This document shows positions 17,157 to 24,465 of a stretch of 24,465 nucleotides of DNA, piece after piece. The translations under genes were made by a program, and so were the position numbers. Below the pieces are notes generated by a model. It worked only from the letters and a program-made list of their open reading frames with translations, made no database searches and was not told the DNA's origin. How positions within the stretch are numbered: the first letter of the stretch is position 1; every line of letters begins with the position of its first letter. This DNA comes from Chara braunii (lineage: Eukaryota > Streptophyta > Charophyceae > Charales > Characeae), in the NCBI GenBank assembly GCA_003427395.1, contig BFEA01000313.1:1755124-1779588 (forward strand), written 5' to 3'.

Positions 17157-17667
17157 TGATCCGAACAATCAATATTGCAATGCAGCCCCGAACATACATC
17201 ATCATCATCATTCCATGGTGTGAAGGGGTCTGGCGCTCACACAGGAAGAATGCGCCAGCCCCAACCATACACAGACGAAGAAGAGGGGGGTTAGACGAAG
17301 AAGAGGGGAAGATGGGAATGTCGTCAACACCAAGTCTTCGGCACAGGCCCAAATAGCCCTCGTCAAAATGTCTGAATCCTAATGTCGAGTCCGGATCCAA
17401 TGTCGTCAAGTCTCAAGTCACAACTCTCTCTCTATCTGTCGTAGTCTGCTGATACTGAGAAGTCAGGTGGTGAGAGGGTGAAGAAGAGATGGTGGACTTA
17501 GAGAGGAAGAAGAAGGGCTCTCCCTCTCTCTCTCAGTCCGGTACGAACCTGTGAAGCTGGCGCCTTGATGCAGGTACCTCGAAGATGGAGTTGGAGCTAT
17601 GGCGCCACAGGTACGTCCCACTGGCCTCCGCCAGCCAGCTCTCCCAAACACTACTACTACCACCTAC

Positions 17668-17730
17668 TAGCGCCCAGCGCTGAAGACTACTGCTACTGAT
17701 ATTAGCGCCCAGCGCTGAAGACTACTGCTA
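17668..17730. repeat. Two direct copies of a 28-base unit
   Basis: Units at 17668-17695 and 17703-17730 both read TAGCGCCCAGCGCTGAAGAC and onwards without difference. A partial third copy (TGAAGACTACT) lies near 17778. Each unit contains the palindrome AGCGCCCAGCGCT in imperfect form. Confidence 0.75.
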
Positions 17731-17952
17731 GCGCTAAGCTGCTCCTGCAGCGCTCCTCTAGAGTGCTGCGGTCGAATCCTGAAGACTACTCCTGCCTTCT
17801 GTCCCACTACCTACCCCTGAAGTGCATGGGAACTTCCTATGTACTACTCGGCCTGCCTCCTGACTGCAGGGCGAGGCAGTTCAGGAGGCTGCTCTTGCCA
17901 ATGCCGAAGGAGGTCAGGGGCTGCCGCTGCAGCTCCTGCTGAGGCTGTCGTG

Positions 17953-18145
17953 GGAACAGGCCAAAAATAGCCTGTTTCCGAAACCCTGGTTTTGTGCCTG
18001 AGTGTTAGGGTAGGTTGACCTTATCAGGGCCCGAATGTGGCCCTCCGTTTCAGGCTGAAAAGCCTCAGGGCTGAAAAGCCCTGTTTTAGGCTAAAAACGA
18101 AATAGGGCCTGCAGGCCCTCGTTTTCAGTCTTTCAGGCTGAAACG
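17953..18145 (+). repeat. Cluster of back-to-back hairpins in the LTR
   Basis: GGAACAGGC/GCCTGTTTCC (17953-17979), AGGCT-GAAA-AGCCT (18052-18065), CAGGGCT-GAAA-AGCCCTG (18066-18083), TTTTA-GGC-TAAAA (18084-18096), the 16-base palindrome AGGGCCTGCAGGCCCT (18104-18119) and CGTTTTCAG/CTGAAACG (18120-18145). Four of them touch with no spacer or a few bases. Two have GAAA loops on the plus strand, which is antisense to the LTR. Confidence 0.7.
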
Positions 18146-18236
18146 ACAGGGGGCCTGTAAGCCGTTATTTCTAGGCTTTTAGGCTGAGAATGCGGGACAG
18201 GCCCTGCAGGCCCGTGTGGCTACGCAGTATGCCACA

Positions 18237-18252
18237 CCCCCCCCTCCTTGAA
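18237..18252 (-). other. Polypurine tract of the minus-strand element
   Basis: On the minus strand this is AAGGAGGGGGGGG-type purine sequence directly before the LTR start TGTGGC and just after the pol stop. The position fits the plus-strand primer of an LTR retrotransposon. Confidence 0.6.
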
Positions 18253-18261
18253 AGACCGAGC

Positions 18262-19467
18262 TTACCTGCGAGGGCAAAGCTGTCTGTCTGAGGGAGGGAC
18301 CACAGTCCGGGTGGGAGGGGCAGGTCGTGAAGGTCCCTGAGCTAACCTTTGTCGCTCGCAGTGAGCGAAGATCAGCGGTGCGGATGCTTTCAAATCTGTT
18401 CTTGAAATCCACCGAGTGTCGTCGGGATCGCATGCTTTGAATGTAACTTTGTACTGTCGAGGCTTGCTGCCGTACTTGCAATCCATGATGACGCGGTCAA
18501 CTTCCTGATGACCATCCATAGATGGAGGGTCCTGCGATCGTCGGCCCTGGAAGTCGTCGCTCTTAGCTGGTGTATATGTTGCCAGCTTCGAGGCGTGAAA
18601 GACTGGATGGACCGTCACATGCGCAGGGATGTTGATCACAAATGAAGGGCCATCGGGCTCATCGCCCGAGGCTGATGTTACGGGCCATGGTCCAAACCAC
18701 TTGGGAAGCAGTTTGCATGAAACATCCTGTTCTAGTGCAAACTCTTCCGTGGAGACCCAAACCAGATCACCGGCGCGGATTGGACATGGCACGCGACGCC
18801 TGTTGGCTTGGTGCTGCATGCGGACTTGAGCCTTTTGCATATTCGCGTGGGCTTGAGCCAGCAATTCCCTGTACTTCCAGACGGAAGCGGGAGAGCAAGC
18901 GGCGTCGATGTCGGCTGGTCGTGGGAGGAGAAGGTCGGCGAAGATACGGCCTTTCTGTCCGCCGTGGTGCAACTCGAATGGATTCACGCCGATCATCGGG
19001 TGCACCGAAGTGTTGTAGGCGAAGTCGATGTCGGGGAGGCGGTCAACCCAATCTTTTTGGTCCGGACGGATGAGCGTACGAAGCATCATTTGAGCGGTTT
19101 GATGTGCCCGCTCCGTTTGCGCGTCCGTCTGTGGATGTCGAGCCGAACTTGGCTTCATTTTCGTGCCGGACTCTTGAATGAGAGCTGTCCAAAATGTCGA
19201 CATGAAGCGAGTGTCTCGGTCGCTGACTATGTCTTCCGGTACACCGTGGCCGCAAATCCAACCGGTGTGCAAGAGGCGTGCCAGCTCGGGAGCCGTGGAG
19301 TAGTACTTGCAAGGGAGAAAACGCGCATACTTACTCAAACGGTCCACAACTGTGAGGATGCCGTCGTGCCTGAGGCGATCGCGGGGAAAAGGTCCGGTGA
19401 CATCCATGGCAATGGAGAGGCCGGGTTCCCGTGGGATAGGCATCGGGCGCAACTCGCCGTAGGGCAA
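18262..19467 (-). pseudogene. pol: Integrase core and chromodomain-like tail (minus-strand element)
   Basis: This 401-residue frame is the C-terminal part of pol; it follows the TGA at 19546 after 26 further codons that hold the rest of the zinc domain (CDSCEVC). The catalytic triad is D22 (SIAMDVTGP), D83 (IVSDRDTRF) and E119 (QTERAH), spaced D-x35-E. The conserved Gly of HPQTDGQTE is Ala here. The C-terminal integrase domain includes GPWPVTSASGDEPDGPSFV. A chromodomain-like segment follows at about residues 315-360 (EVDRVIMDCKYG ... DDTRWISRTDL). No ATG start is implied, since it is an internal fragment of pol. Confidence 0.9.
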
Positions 19468-19545
19468 CCCATTGTGGGGCTTGCTTCGTCGGCAAACTTC
19501 GCAAGAGTCGCAATACCGAGTGACATCGGTAATGAGGTCGGGCCA

Positions 19546-20139
19546 TCAGAATCGTTGTCGAAGCCGTGCAATAGTGTGGTTGACTCCGAAATGGCCGGCG
19601 AGTCGCGAGTCATGGTACTCACCGGGAAGGCGAGTCCGAAGACGACGGTTGCGTGGAACACACAATAAGTCCTTGCCTCTCGAGTGGAGGAGCAAGTACC
19701 CGTCGACAATGCGATAGTGGCTGGCCAGCGGGTGATCCGAAGATAGCTGCGCATATAACGTGGCGAAATCCGGATCAGACTCATATGCCCGGATGAAGTG
19801 TCGCTGAAGCTCCTTGTCGAATGGGAAGGCATGATGTGTCATAGCGCAAAGATTGGGTCTTTGCGAGAGTGCATCTGGTGCGTGATTGGAGAGGCCGGGA
19901 AGGTGCTTCGGTGTGAAGTCAAATTGGTCGATGAAGTACATCCATCGTCCGATCGTGCTGCTCACCGTATTCTGCATCTTGTAGTAGGTCAATGGGTTGT
20001 TGTCCGTGACCCATGTGAACCTTCGACGCCCAAGGAGGAAGTGTCGCTGCTTGAGAGCCATCACGAACGCAAGCAGCTCCTTCTTGCTTGCATCATCAAG
20101 CGAATTGATGGGAGGAACTTTGTGGCTGAAATACTCCAC
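19546..20139 (-). pseudogene. pol: RNase H and integrase zinc domain (minus-strand element)
   Basis: A 197-residue internal part of pol, in frame with the flanking parts. RNase H residues E21 (KKELLAF) and D46 (WVTDNNPLTYY) are present. Then comes the connecting region and the start of the HHCC domain (EYHDSRLAGHFG). It is limited on one side by three stops at 20188-20190 (TAG), 20164-20166 (TAA) and 20146-20148 (TAG), and on the other by TGA at 19546-19548, where RQRF should be followed by Trp-Trp-Pro. Confidence 0.88.
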
Positions 20140-20187
20140 AGGGTGCTAGTCGTCGCCGACGTGTTATTCCAAGACTGCCCCAATGCC

Positions 20188-22386
20188 CTAGCCGGAAGCG
20201 TCAGTTGTCACTCTCGTAGGCAGGGTGGGGTCATAGATGCTAAGGACGGGTGCCATGAGCATGGCCGTCTTAAGTGCTTGGAATGACCGCCGTGCATCGT
20301 CATCGAATACGAATGGCACCTTTGGCGATTGTAATTTCGTCATAGGTGCAACAATCCTTGAGTACCCGGTGATGAATCGTTGATAGTAGCCCGCCAACCC
20401 CATGAATGAACGGACGTTCGTGGTGTTGGTGGGCTCGGGCCATACGCGGAGGGCCTCGATCTTGTCTGCAAGCCGACGGATGCCTTGCGGCGTCACATAA
20501 TGTCCCAAGTACTCCAGCTCTTGCCGCGCGAATTCGCATTTGTCGCGGCTGGCTTTGTACTTGGCTTGTCGTAGCCGCTCCAAAACGGTGCGAAGGTGCT
20601 CCACATGCTCGTCCAAACTCCGAGTGTACACCAAAATGTCGTCGAGGTAGATAAGTACGACTCGATCCAACATGTGTCGGAACTCCGTTGTCATAGCCAC
20701 TTGGAAAGTGGTCGGGGCATTCATAAGGCCAAATGGCATAACCAACCATTCGAAATGCCCATATCGCGTCTTAAACGCGGTCTTGTAGAGGTCCTCCTGC
20801 CGAATCTCGAGTTGGTGATATCCCGACTTGAGGTCAAGCTTGGAGAAAAACTTGGCGCCGCCCAGCCGTTCGAGAAGGTCGTCGATGCATGGAAGAGGGT
20901 CGGCGTTTCTGATCGTTTGCGCGTTGAGCTTGCGATAATCGATGCACAACCGCAAATCCTTGTTCTTCTTCTGGACGAAGAGAACGGGAGCATCGTATGG
21001 CGAGGAGCTAGGCCGAATCCAACCTTTCTCAAGAAGGTCTTCGAGTTGTGCCCGTAGCACACTTAACTCTTCCTCGCTCATTCGATAGATGCAACCACGT
21101 GGAGGTACAACCCCGTCCTCGAGGATGATCTCGTGGCGGATGGGCCGATCCGGCACTACTCCGTGCAGGCCTTCAAACACGTCGCCGTAGGCGTCGAGAA
21201 GCTCGGTGATGCGTGGGTCCAAGTCCGTCGATGAAGCGTCATGGGGCGGGAGGGCGTGGAGAAAGCACACCCCCATCTCCTCGATGTCGTCTCTGATGAT
21301 GGAAGCTCGCATGCTTGCGGCGGACACCACGTGGCAGCTGATCGAAGGGTGAGGAGGAGCTACCGTGCATGGAACTAGTACTCCGTTCCGATCACGGACG
21401 TGAACGGTGCGGCGGTAGAAGTTCACCGGGTGATCCTCGCGTCGCAGCCATGACATGCCCAAGATCATGTCGAATTTGGTGTCCAAAATATCGAAGGACA
21501 CCGCCTCGCTTGCATGCGGGGCAAAGTACACGCGGACGTCATCAATGCACCGGTCGATTGACTTGTGCGTGTGACCGTCTACCAACGCGACTTGCGTAGG
21601 CTGGGACTTCGTCCTGACGCGTGGGCCAAGGCCGACGCGTACCATAAGGTCCTGGCTCATGTAGTTGCGAGATGCTCCGCAATCGATCAAAGCGTTGCAG
21701 GTCGCCTCTCCGATCTGAATGCGTACATATAACAATGGTGCGTCGATGTCGTCGTATCGTTGCGTCTTGAACTCAAGGTCGATCTTCGCAATATAGTCGT
21801 GAAGGTCGACAACCTCTACTCCGGCGTCCATCAACGGAGTTGGTACTGAAGTGTGCAAGTAATCCCGCAATTGTGCCATGAGGACGTTGCAATGCGGTTT
21901 CGGCAATCGACCGGACCGGGGAAGGGGCATCCATTGGAAGTCCGCAATCGTCAACGGGTCGAGCTCTTCAAGTCTTGACCATGTTGTCGAATCCCCGGCT
22001 ATAGTTGGCGACGAAGCTGCCGACTCGGTTGCCGATGGTAGTGAAACCGTGCATGCGGTGGATTGTTGCACGTGGAGTGGTTGGTGCAACGGTGGGACCA
22101 AGTGGACAGCATAGTCCTCGTAAGCATATCGAGAACTTACGACATTCGCATCCTCCCAAGATGTGTAAGAGGCCGCTAGCAAGGCGGCCGAATCTGGCAG
22201 AGTGGGAGGTGGAGTCGCCTCACCTCCCGCGCAACTCAGTTTCCCGAGTTGATGTGAGGCCGAACATCCTCCTTGCCTTGATCCGGGCATTGGGAGGTCT
22301 TGTGCTTGGTGCTGTTGCACCAATAGCCGCAGCCGTAGCGGCCGCGCCACTTGTATTCCGCCTCGGTCAAGTGAAACTTGACCCAT
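20188..22386 (-). pseudogene. pol: Protease and reverse transcriptase (minus-strand element)
   Basis: The frame has 732 residues. The first 90 or so overlap gag in another frame. The aspartic protease motif is IDCGAS at about residues 234-239, with Cys where Ser or Thr is usual (DSG/DTG), and ILGMSWL lies later in the domain. RT follows with WIRPSSSPYDAPVLFV, DYRKLNAQTI, FSKLDLKSGYHQL, MPFGL and the catalytic YLDD at 580-583. The frame ends in RNase H at VTTDASG, where TAG (20188-20190) replaces a sense codon. The rest of RNase H continues in frame. Confidence 0.92.
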
Positions 22387-22856
22387 GGTGTTGGCTGTCC
22401 GTTTCCGGCCGGCAATGCAGTTTTCGCCTTCCCGTTCCCTCGGGACTTGTTGTTGCTTCGCGGCTGGACAACAGCCACCTGATCTCCCTCACGTAATGCT
22501 TGGGTGGCTGTCGGGTCTTCCACAATGTTGTCCAGTTGGACTGCAGCGACATGCTGCGGACGCGGACCAAATTTACCTTTCTCCACATAGGTTGGCTGCC
22601 ATGCTGACTTCTCGTGCGCAGCCGCCCTATTGGTCTTGATGATCTCCCTTGCCTTGTCGATGATTTCGGTGAAGGTCACGTATTGCTTGCAATCACCAAG
22701 TGCGAGGCTCAAGGCGGCACATGACCGGTTGTAGAACTCCCGGCGCAGATGTGAAAATGGCAATTGTAGATCGGGCGTGGCCACGATCTTTTGCCATTCC
22801 GTGAGCCAGTTGCGTGTTGCTGTGTTGCCTTGAGACATGGCAAACAGGCGGTTCAT
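22236..22856 (-). pseudogene. gag: Gag C-terminal part with damaged zinc knuckle (minus-strand element)
   Basis: The 206-residue frame holds the second half of the capsid domain (MNRLFAMSQGN, LREFYNRSCAA-like segment), a basic linker and a zinc-knuckle region YGCGYWCNSTKHKTSQC at about residues 180-196. The spacing from the first Cys is C-x3-C rather than C-x2-C, so the knuckle seems mutated. The frame ends at 22236, and the pol frame takes over at about 22255, one base out of phase. Whether this is a programmed frameshift or an indel cannot be told from one copy. Confidence 0.8.
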
Positions 22857-22931
22857 GGCGAGCGCCGCGGCGTCGTCTACGATGAACCGCTTCTTCGATA
22901 GCCGTGTTAACTCTTCCCAAGAGATCTTATC

Positions 22932-23273
22932 TTAGAGATCTGCAACGTCGACGCCGTGGACGGTTGCCAGGTGGCTCAACCAGATCTGGCATCCGCCCTT
23001 TGAGTTGAGAAATAGCGCGCCGATGTATGAGTGCTTGGTGACGAACAGAATCCGAAGTTGCGTCGTAAAGCCCTCCCACCAGAGGACCGGGTCTTGATGC
23101 GTATAATCATCGAATTTCTCGATTTGGAATGTCGGCATCTTGTAGTGCTGCAGGCTGTTGCCATCCTTGTTAGGCAGCTGCAGTTGCTGAACCTCGGTCT
23201 TTAAGGCGGACCAGCTGCTTGCTGAGTGCATGCAAAGGGGTGGGTGGGAGGGAAAACGCAGGTAGGGAACCAA
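22932..23273 (-). pseudogene. gag: Gag N-terminal capsid part (minus-strand element)
   Basis: The frame contains a short coiled-coil-like stretch (ALKTEVQQLQLP) and the start of the Gag capsid domain (MPTFQIEKFDDYTHQDPVLWWEGF, a typical F-G/D-DPxxWW pattern of plant Gag). TAA at 22932-22934 stops it in the middle of the domain, and the continuation DKISWEELTRL is in frame after it. The first 15 or so codons (above about 23225) look unrelated to Gag, so the annotated ATG at 23273 is not the natural start. Confidence 0.78.
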
Positions 23274-23530
23274 CCCAACAATACTTTCCTCCCGGCCCTA
23301 ACGCCTTGTTTGTCTCTCACATCAGCAGGTGAATTTGGTCGTCATCATCATTATCGTCAGGATGATGTTTATCACCATCTGCAAATCCAAAAAAAAAAAA
23401 AACCTCTCATCTACCTCTCTTTCCATCATAATTTTTAGAAATTTCTAGTTCTACCTTATATTTTAGGGATTCGATCTGATGGAAGTGCTTCAGTTGGGAT
23501 AGGGCTTCTGTGGTCACGGTTGGGATCCTT

Positions 23531-23557
23531 GGGGGAAGGGTGGGGGTGGTATTGGGG
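23531..23557 (+). other. G-quadruplex-type motif
   Basis: Four G runs of 5, 3, 5 and 4 bases separated by AA, T and TGGTATT. This fits the usual G3-N1-7 rule. Confidence 0.5.
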
Positions 23558-24251
23558 AGTCTTACTCTACAGGGGCGCTGCAAGGTGGGAGGTGGCTGCC
23601 CTGTCGGGGTTGGGGCAGATTTGTGGTTTGTCCTTGTCTGAGGACGGGGTGGGAGAGTTGGTCGCCTTCAACCCCGGCGGGGGCAGATAGGGACAAGGGG
23701 AGGGCGAAGGTATCCTCTAGGAGGGAATTGGCTGCCTTTGCGGAAGGGGGGGAGGAGGGGGTCTGTTCCAGGTTGGGGCCGAGGAGGTTTTCCTCGGCGG
23801 TGGCAGCATGGGACAGTGGGCAGGGGAAAGTTTCTCTGTGAGGTGACTTTCGGAAGGTTCTTGGATCGGATTTCTTCTGTTATGCCTGGTAGTTTGAAGA
23901 ATTTCTCAGGTCTCTGAGGGTTTGCCGATGGGTTGTCCAATGCCAGAACGACGCTGGCCGGAGCCGGGGTGATGCCCTGTACCTTGCCGAATGGTGAGGG
24001 CATCCTAAAGGACAGCTGGGGGTTGCTGACACAGGACGACACTGGCCGGAGCTGGAGTGAGTCGCGCTGCTCTGTAACCTAGCAGTTAGGGGGCGTGAGG
24101 CCTGGTTGAGTTTGTCAGAGAATAAATCAGTTACGGTGAGCTTTGTTAGGACCTGTTGGAAATCCCTTAGATACTTGAGTTTTTTGGAAAACTGCTGTGG
24201 GCTTCAGGAGGTGCTTAGAATCGTTGATATAGCATAGTCTCGTTTATATAC

Positions 24252-24365
24252 TAATCACCATCATCATCATCATCATCACTATCATCATCATCGGAATTAC
24301 TATCCTACACTTTTCTAAGAATCACTAGAAGTCCATCATCATTAGCATCACCATCATCATCACAT
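24252..24365 (+). repeat. ATC microsatellite
   Basis: Two ATC-repeat tracts, about 24252-24292 and 24331-24363, separated by about 40 unique bases. Shorter CAT tracts lie at 18-30 and 17197-17210 in the LTR A ends. Confidence 0.85.
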
Positions 24366-24450
24366 GAGGGACGCTGAGCCTGGTTCTCAGCATGTTCGGT
24401 TCGGTTACTCCGGGTAGACTGTGAGGACCCCGGCCTCAATCTTCTTTTTG

Positions 24451-24465
24451 AAAAAAAAAAAAAAA
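24451..24465 (+). repeat. Poly(A) at the window edge
   Basis: An A15 run reaches the last base. It follows CTTCTTTTTG and the hairpin at 24373-24391, so it may be a retroposon tail that continues beyond the window. Confidence 0.7.

Larger units (their letters stand above)
17157..18236 (-). repeat. LTR A of the minus-strand Ty3/gypsy element
   Basis: Read on the minus strand it begins TGTGGCATAC right after a purine tract and ends GATCA, 1080 bases, with TG and CA ends. Its last 70 bases recur inverted at 1-70. It contains a tandem pair (17668-17695 and 17703-17730) and a dense cluster of hairpins at 17953-18145. A CAT microsatellite lies at 17197-17210. Confidence 0.6.
17157..23225 (-). mobile_element. 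Decayed, 5'-truncated Ty3/gypsy retrotransposon (minus strand)
   Basis: Read from right to left: gag, protease, reverse transcriptase, RNase H, integrase, chromodomain-like tail, purine tract, LTR. It belongs to a different lineage from the plus-strand element, with distinct Gag and RT sequences. Gag loses recognisable sequence near 23225 and no LTR is found to the right, so the 5' end is deleted or replaced. Stop codons lie at 22932, 20188, 20164, 20146 and 19546, and there is a frame change near 22250. Confidence 0.75.
23226..24465 (+). other. Non-coding right end, possible retroposon 3' region
   Basis: No domain was found on either strand. Features in order: A14 run at about 23388-23401, G-rich DNA at 23520-23870 with a G-quadruplex-type motif at 23531-23557, two related copies of GACGACRCTGGCCGGAGC about 86 bases apart (23948 and 24036), an ATC microsatellite (about 24252-24365), hairpin GCTGAG/CTCAGC (24373-24391), and an A15 tail at the window edge. 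A hairpin followed by poly(A) resembles the 3' end of a LINE or SINE. Confidence 0.35.

Noticed and set aside
18808-19668. Open frame of 286 codons on the plus strand
   Set aside because: It is antisense to the well-supported integrase frame on the minus strand and has no domain.

Overview
This window looks like an intergenic, transposon-filled stretch of a large eukaryotic nuclear genome, most likely a streptophyte green alga. The Gag and Pol proteins closely resemble those I remember as abundant in the stonewort Chara braunii; this is recall, not a search. I found no intact cellular protein gene. Every convincing coding region belongs to one of two decayed Ty3/gypsy LTR retrotransposons, one per strand.

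Plus-strand element (about 93-16798). It has a truncated 5' LTR (93-204), a tRNA-iMet-like primer binding site (208-224), a leader, the N-terminal part of gag (1183-1716), the rest of gag (10955-12218), pol (12343-15859: protease, reverse transcriptase, RNase H, integrase, chromodomain-like tail), a purine tract (15914-15926) and a 3' LTR (15927-16798). Gag is split by about 9.24 kb of foreign DNA. The two halves rejoin in frame across a shared 7-base CATGCCG at 1710-1716 and 10954-10960, so I read 1717-10953 as one or more later insertions.

Inserted block (1717-10953). It is non-coding and repeat-rich. It holds two diverged copies of a structured repeat (about 2300-2440 and 2940-3066), a possible very long LTR of an unknown element (3316-5933), a CAG/CAA-rich zone (6240-7850), two degenerate U6 snRNA copies on the minus strand (9075-9169 and 10041-10157), two tRNA-like Pol III box A/B sequences, and several runs of short hairpins. 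The most striking feature is an array of ten hairpins at 4791-5625. They share a nearly invariant 20-base core, but the flanking arms differ from copy to copy and usually stay complementary to each other.

Minus-strand element (about 23225 down to 17157). Gag (23273-22236), protease and reverse transcriptase (22386-20188), RNase H and the integrase zinc domain (20139-19546), integrase and chromodomain (19467-18262), a purine tract and a 1080-base LTR (18236-17157). It has several stop codons and a frame change, and its 5' end is missing. Its LTR runs directly into another primer-binding-site-like sequence, and the last part of that LTR recurs inverted at 1-92. This suggests chained or recombined elements. 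The right end (23226-24465) is non-coding, with G-rich DNA, an ATC microsatellite and a terminal poly(A), and may be the 3' tail of a retroposon.
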